A stretch of 64,000 nt of DNA from NCBI GenBank assembly GCA_018829445.1, contig JAHJTV010000103.1, forward strand, positions 1 through 64,000, written 5' to 3'. Shown here piece after piece: positions 61,507 through 64,000 of this stretch (its first letter is position 1; every line of letters starts with the position of its first letter). The position numbers were made by a program, and so were the translations under genes. Below the pieces are notes generated by a model. That model ran no database searches and was not told the DNA's origin. It saw nothing but the letters and a program-made list of their open reading frames with translations. This DNA comes from a bacterium (GTDB taxonomy: Bacteria > SAR324 > XYD2-FULL-50-16).

Positions 61507-62664
61507 ATGGAAGAGAAGAACAGGTTTCAGTCTATCAATGCCGTCACCATCTCCATCGCACATCTACTCCATGATATCTATTCCTCTTTTTTAGCTCCTA
61601 TCCTGCCGCTGTTGATCGAAAAACTGAGTATTTCCTACGCTTCGGCAGGTTTTTTGACAGTAGCCCAACGCTTGCCGTCCCTTTTGAATCCCGTTATCGG
61701 CCTGGTCGCGGACAAATTTAGTGTCCGTTATTTTATCATTGTAACACCGTCAATCACTGCCATCAGTATGAGTCTACTGGGGGTTGCTCCCAATTATTAT
61801 GTGCTGGTTGGTTTGCTTTTTATCATGGGAATCAGTGCAACATTGTTTCATGTTCCGGCACCGGTTATGATGAAACGGGTCTCCGGTAATCGCATTGGGA
61901 TGGGGATGAGCTTTTTCATGTTTGCCGGGGAGTCGGCCCGCACGATAGGCCCGCTTATTATCCTGGGAGCAGTTTCCCTGTGGGGATTGGAGGGAACCTA
62001 TAAACTGATACCCATCGGACTGGCCTGTTCTCTGATTCTTTTTGTAAGAATCAGAAACATTCGGATTTCAGATGAATTCAATCGGGAAAGCTCGGAGATT
62101 AGTATTACATCGACAATGAAAAAGGTAATGCCGACCTTCAAGACGCTGGCAGCTTTTACCTTTTCCAGGGCATTAATGAGGGGGGCACTGACCATATTCT
62201 TGCCTGTATATATGAGCAGCAAGGGTGCCAGTATCTGGATGGCGGGAGTCTCCCTGTCGGTTGTCCAACTTTCCGGAGCTGCAGGAACGATTTTTTCCGG
62301 TACTATCTCCGATAGAATAGGCAGGAAAACAACCCTGATGGTGACCGCCATATTCTCCCCGGTCTTGATGTGGCTGTTTATGATGGTTGAAGGGGTACTC
62401 CTCTTTCCACTGTTGCTCATCATGGGGCTGTTTCTCCTGGCCCCCATGCCGGTTATGCTGGCTACGGTCAATGAATTAAAAAATGAGCACCCGGCATTTG
62501 TGAATGGGATCTATATGATGATTAATTTTGTCATCAATTCTGCAGCCATCATGCTGATTGGATTCATGGGGGATAAAATCGGGCTGGAAATAACCTACAA
62601 GATTTCGGCCATTGTGGCTTTATCAGCCATTCCCATTATCCTGAGAATGAAACCTGAGCTGTAA
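61507..62664 (+). CDS. MFS transporter, fosmidomycin-resistance (Fsr)-like
   Basis: A 385-residue major facilitator with 12 hydrophobic segments. The start HLLHDIYSSFLAPILPLLIEK, the A-type loop GLVADKFSVRY between helices 2 and 3, and SDRIGRKTTLM in the second half are typical. FHVPAPVMMKRVSGNRIGMG resembles the FHPxGxxL region of Fsr-type exporters. Substrate unknown; efflux is likely. It appears to be transcribed alone and converges with the phosphatase gene. Confidence 0.88.
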   Translation: MEEKNRFQSINAVTISIAHLLHDIYSSFLAPILPLLIEKLSISYASAGFLTVAQRLPSLLNPVIGLVADKFSVRYFIIVTPSITAISMSLLGVAPNYYVLVGLLFIMGISATLFHVPAPVMMKRVSGNRIGMGMSFFMFAGESARTIGPLIILGAVSLWGLEGTYKLIPIGLACSLILFVRIRNIRISDEFNRESSEISITSTMKKVMPTFKTLAAFTFSRALMRGALTIFLPVYMSSKGASIWMAGVSLSVVQLSGAAGTIFSGTISDRIGRKTTLMVTAIFSPVLMWLFMMVEGVLLFPLLLIMGLFLLAPMPVMLATVNELKNEHPAFVNGIYMMINFVINSAAIMLIGFMGDKIGLEITYKISAIVALSAIPIILRMKPEL

Positions 62665-62716
62665 AAGAATTTTCCTAACAGATCACTCTTCCTCTCCTGT
62701 CAGTCGGTGAGAGAGC

Positions 62717-63391
62717 TTATTCAGCCGGGATATTCTGCGATTGAAGAAAAGAAGCCAATTGTGTCATCGAATCAAAAATCATATCCGGGTCTGAAGATGA
62801 TATCTCCTCTCTCGACCCATAACCGTAACTTACTGCAGCTGTTCTGAGACTGTTCTTTTTGCCTCCGATAATATCATGACAGCGATCACCAACCATAAGG
62901 GTATCACCAGAGTCCAGTTTTTCCGTGGCCAGGATATGGGCAATCAACTCACCTTTATCTGATCGGCGGCCATCCAGCTCACTGCCGTAGATCCCGTCAA
63001 AAAATCGGCTGAGATTGAAATGATCGAGTATCTTTTTGGCAAACACTCCGGGTTTGGAGGTAGCCAGAAAAATTTTAAAACCTGCGATCTTGATCTTTTG
63101 CAGGGAGTCTTCGCAGTCAGGGTAGACGGTGTTTTCAAACAGACCCACATCTGCAAATCGCTTGCGATAATGTGTAAGTGCCTGATTAAGCCGGGCATCG
63201 TCGCGGCTGTTTAAAATAGTTGCAAAAAAATCCAGCAAAGGAGGCCCGATACACCAGGTAAGCTCATCGGCTGCGGGTACTGGCTCATTGAGCTGTTCCA
63301 GAGCATATTGAATGGAACGAGTAATACCCACTTTGGGGTCGGTGAGGGTTCCATCCAGATCAAACAGGATGTTGGCAAATGACGTTATCAT
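62717..63391 (-). CDS. HAD-family phosphatase (phosphoglycolate phosphatase-like)
   Basis: A 224-residue HAD hydrolase. Motif I is FDLDGTLTD near 10-18, motif II is LATSKP near 108, motif III Lys is near 123 (KILDHF), and motif IV is MVGDRCHDIIGG near 165. The cap insertion and length fit Gph-like enzymes, which dephosphorylate 2-phosphoglycolate or similar small phosphates. It lies 5 bp after the acyltransferase gene and is likely co-transcribed with it. Confidence 0.9.
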   Translation of the reverse strand: MITSFANILFDLDGTLTDPKVGITRSIQYALEQLNEPVPAADELTWCIGPPLLDFFATILNSRDDARLNQALTHYRKRFADVGLFENTVYPDCEDSLQKIKIAGFKIFLATSKPGVFAKKILDHFNLSRFFDGIYGSELDGRRSDKGELIAHILATEKLDSGDTLMVGDRCHDIIGGKKNSLRTAAVSYGYGSREEISSSDPDMIFDSMTQLASFLQSQNIPAE

Positions 63392-63396
63392 AGCAG

Positions 63397-64000
63397 TTAA
63401 TTGGATTTTAGGTCGATGGCGGGTGTTCTCCAGTGATTAATTGAGTTGGCGTAATAGTTTAATATATCTATCATTTCAGGATTAGTTTTCAACAGATTGT
63501 CTGATTCCAAAACCATATGGCGGATTTTAAGCATCTCCAAGGCCGTTTCCGTATACTTCTCGAAATTATGTTTGGGATAGTAAATCAGGGCTCCGTTGGA
63601 CTTTAACTCCTCAATTAAGCGATCAATACCGGCTTTAATTTCGAACAGTGAAACCGCTTTTTCATGAAAATCTATCATAACTGCTGAAACCAGGGCAACG
63701 GGAAGGACCGGGATCACATTCTCAATGGATTTCATCAAATAAAAACACAATTCCTCGATTCTTACAAACCGCTCCTCTTTGGAAAGTGTTTTAAAATCGA
63801 AGTTTCTTTCAACAATATAGTCTTTTACAGAGATCGGATCACCAAAATTCACACAGGCATAACCGAACCGTTTCCACCGTCCCAAAGCCATTTGAAAAAA
63901 ATTGCGAATGATAAACCCCAGGGTTGTTTTTATGACAAATGCTAAACTTCGTTTTTCTGTTTCCGGTTTTAATCCCCTTAGAAGACTCCTGTCCTCTAAG
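63397..64000 (-). CDS. PlsB-like glycerol-3-phosphate acyltransferase, C-terminal part (runs off the right edge)
   Basis: The frame stays open to the window end (LEDRSLLRGLKPETEKRSL... before the Met at 63891), so this is a partial gene of at least 200 codons. The visible part has LGRWKRFGYACVNFGDPISV, the block that follows the acyltransferase core in PlsB-type enzymes, and a helical C-terminal region ending NHWRTPAIDLKSN. The catalytic HxxxxD motif would lie outside the window. These enzymes acylate glycerol-3-phosphate at the membrane to start phospholipid synthesis. It is upstream of, and close to, the HAD phosphatase gene. Confidence 0.72.
   Translation of the reverse strand, partial: LEDRSLLRGLKPETEKRSLAFVIKTTLGFIIRNFFQMALGRWKRFGYACVNFGDPISVKDYIVERNFDFKTLSKEERFVRIEELCFYLMKSIENVIPVLPVALVSAVMIDFHEKAVSLFEIKAGIDRLIEELKSNGALIYYPKHNFEKYTETALEMLKIRHMVLESDNLLKTNPEMIDILNYYANSINHWRTPAIDLKSN

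Noticed and set aside
61998-62471. 157-codon minus-strand frame
   Set aside because: Antisense to the MFS transporter; a shadow of membrane codons.

Overview
This 64 kb window is from a moderately AT-rich, probably Gram-negative bacterium. Evidence includes lipoprotein and Sec signal peptides, a PotFGHI-type putrescine importer with a periplasmic binding protein, FeoAB, KefB/C-type transport and two sigma/anti-sigma-like pairs. A tungsten-type aldehyde:ferredoxin oxidoreductase with a four-cluster ferredoxin, a 4-hydroxybutyryl-CoA dehydratase/4-HPA hydroxylase-family enzyme and FeoB suggest an anaerobic or facultative lifestyle. A deltaproteobacterial-type lineage is my guess, but no rRNA or other phylogenetic marker is present. 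I saw no tRNA, rRNA, CRISPR array or intact transposase.

Region 1 (1-5466) is an array of integron gene cassettes, all on the minus strand. Five attC sites (117-122 bp imperfect palindromes) separate a frameshifted pyrophosphatase-like gene, an unknown gene, an HNH endonuclease, a nitrilase-superfamily hydrolase, a small unknown gene and a PD-(D/E)XK-like (DUF6602-type) gene. No integron integrase is seen, so this looks like a cassette cluster without integrase (CALIN) or the far end of an integron.

Region 2 (6024-10894, minus) holds an uncharacterised pair (unknown protein plus a large cyclic-nucleotide-binding-domain protein) and a mandelate racemase/muconate lactonizing enzyme. A roughly 180 bp MITE-like element lies just beyond it.

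Region 3 (11688-19075, plus) is the most unusual locus. A divergent sigma-70-like factor is followed by a zinc-finger membrane anti-sigma-like protein, then an exported protein joining an M48-type HExxH peptidase, TPR-like repeats and a caspase-like (C14) domain. A leucine-rich-repeat lipoprotein, a small secreted Cys-containing peptide and a CBS-histidine-kinase-like protein whose phospho-acceptor His is replaced by Gln complete the set. It reads as an envelope-sensing, protease-linked stress or death module.

Region 4 (19328-27971) has a LUD-domain protein, a decayed acyl-CoA ligase fragment, a GAF-GAF-HD-GYP protein, a long-chain acyl-CoA ligase, and a minus-strand operon of ferredoxin, AOR, MoaD/ThiS and ThiF/MoeB-like genes.

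Region 5 (28439-36894) is a polyamine region: patA and speB in one operon with a strong promoter, a saccharopine/carboxynorspermidine dehydrogenase-like gene, and potFGHI. Together these suggest uptake of putrescine, agmatine conversion to putrescine, and transamination of putrescine.

Region 6 (37110-53409) is mixed: a surface lipoprotein, an exported fumarylacetoacetase-fold protein, a YhhN membrane protein, a sulfatase fused to a PEMT/ICMT-like membrane methyltransferase, an HpaB/AbfD-family enzyme with a co-transcribed partner, a MATE transporter remnant between 110 bp direct repeats, an XRE regulator, a KefB/C-type antiporter, RidA, a KynB-like cyclase, and an ECF sigma gene overlapping a von Willebrand A gene.

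Region 7 (54103-64000) has a phosphoesterase, a VC0807-like membrane protein, a cold-shock protein, the feoA-feoB-Cys-rich-protein iron operon with a consensus promoter over a palindrome, two small membrane proteins, an FKBP isomerase, an MFS transporter, a Gph-like phosphatase and the 3' part of a PlsB-like acyltransferase. Start codons were moved inward where a Shine-Dalgarno sequence, attC boundary or stop/start overlap supports it.
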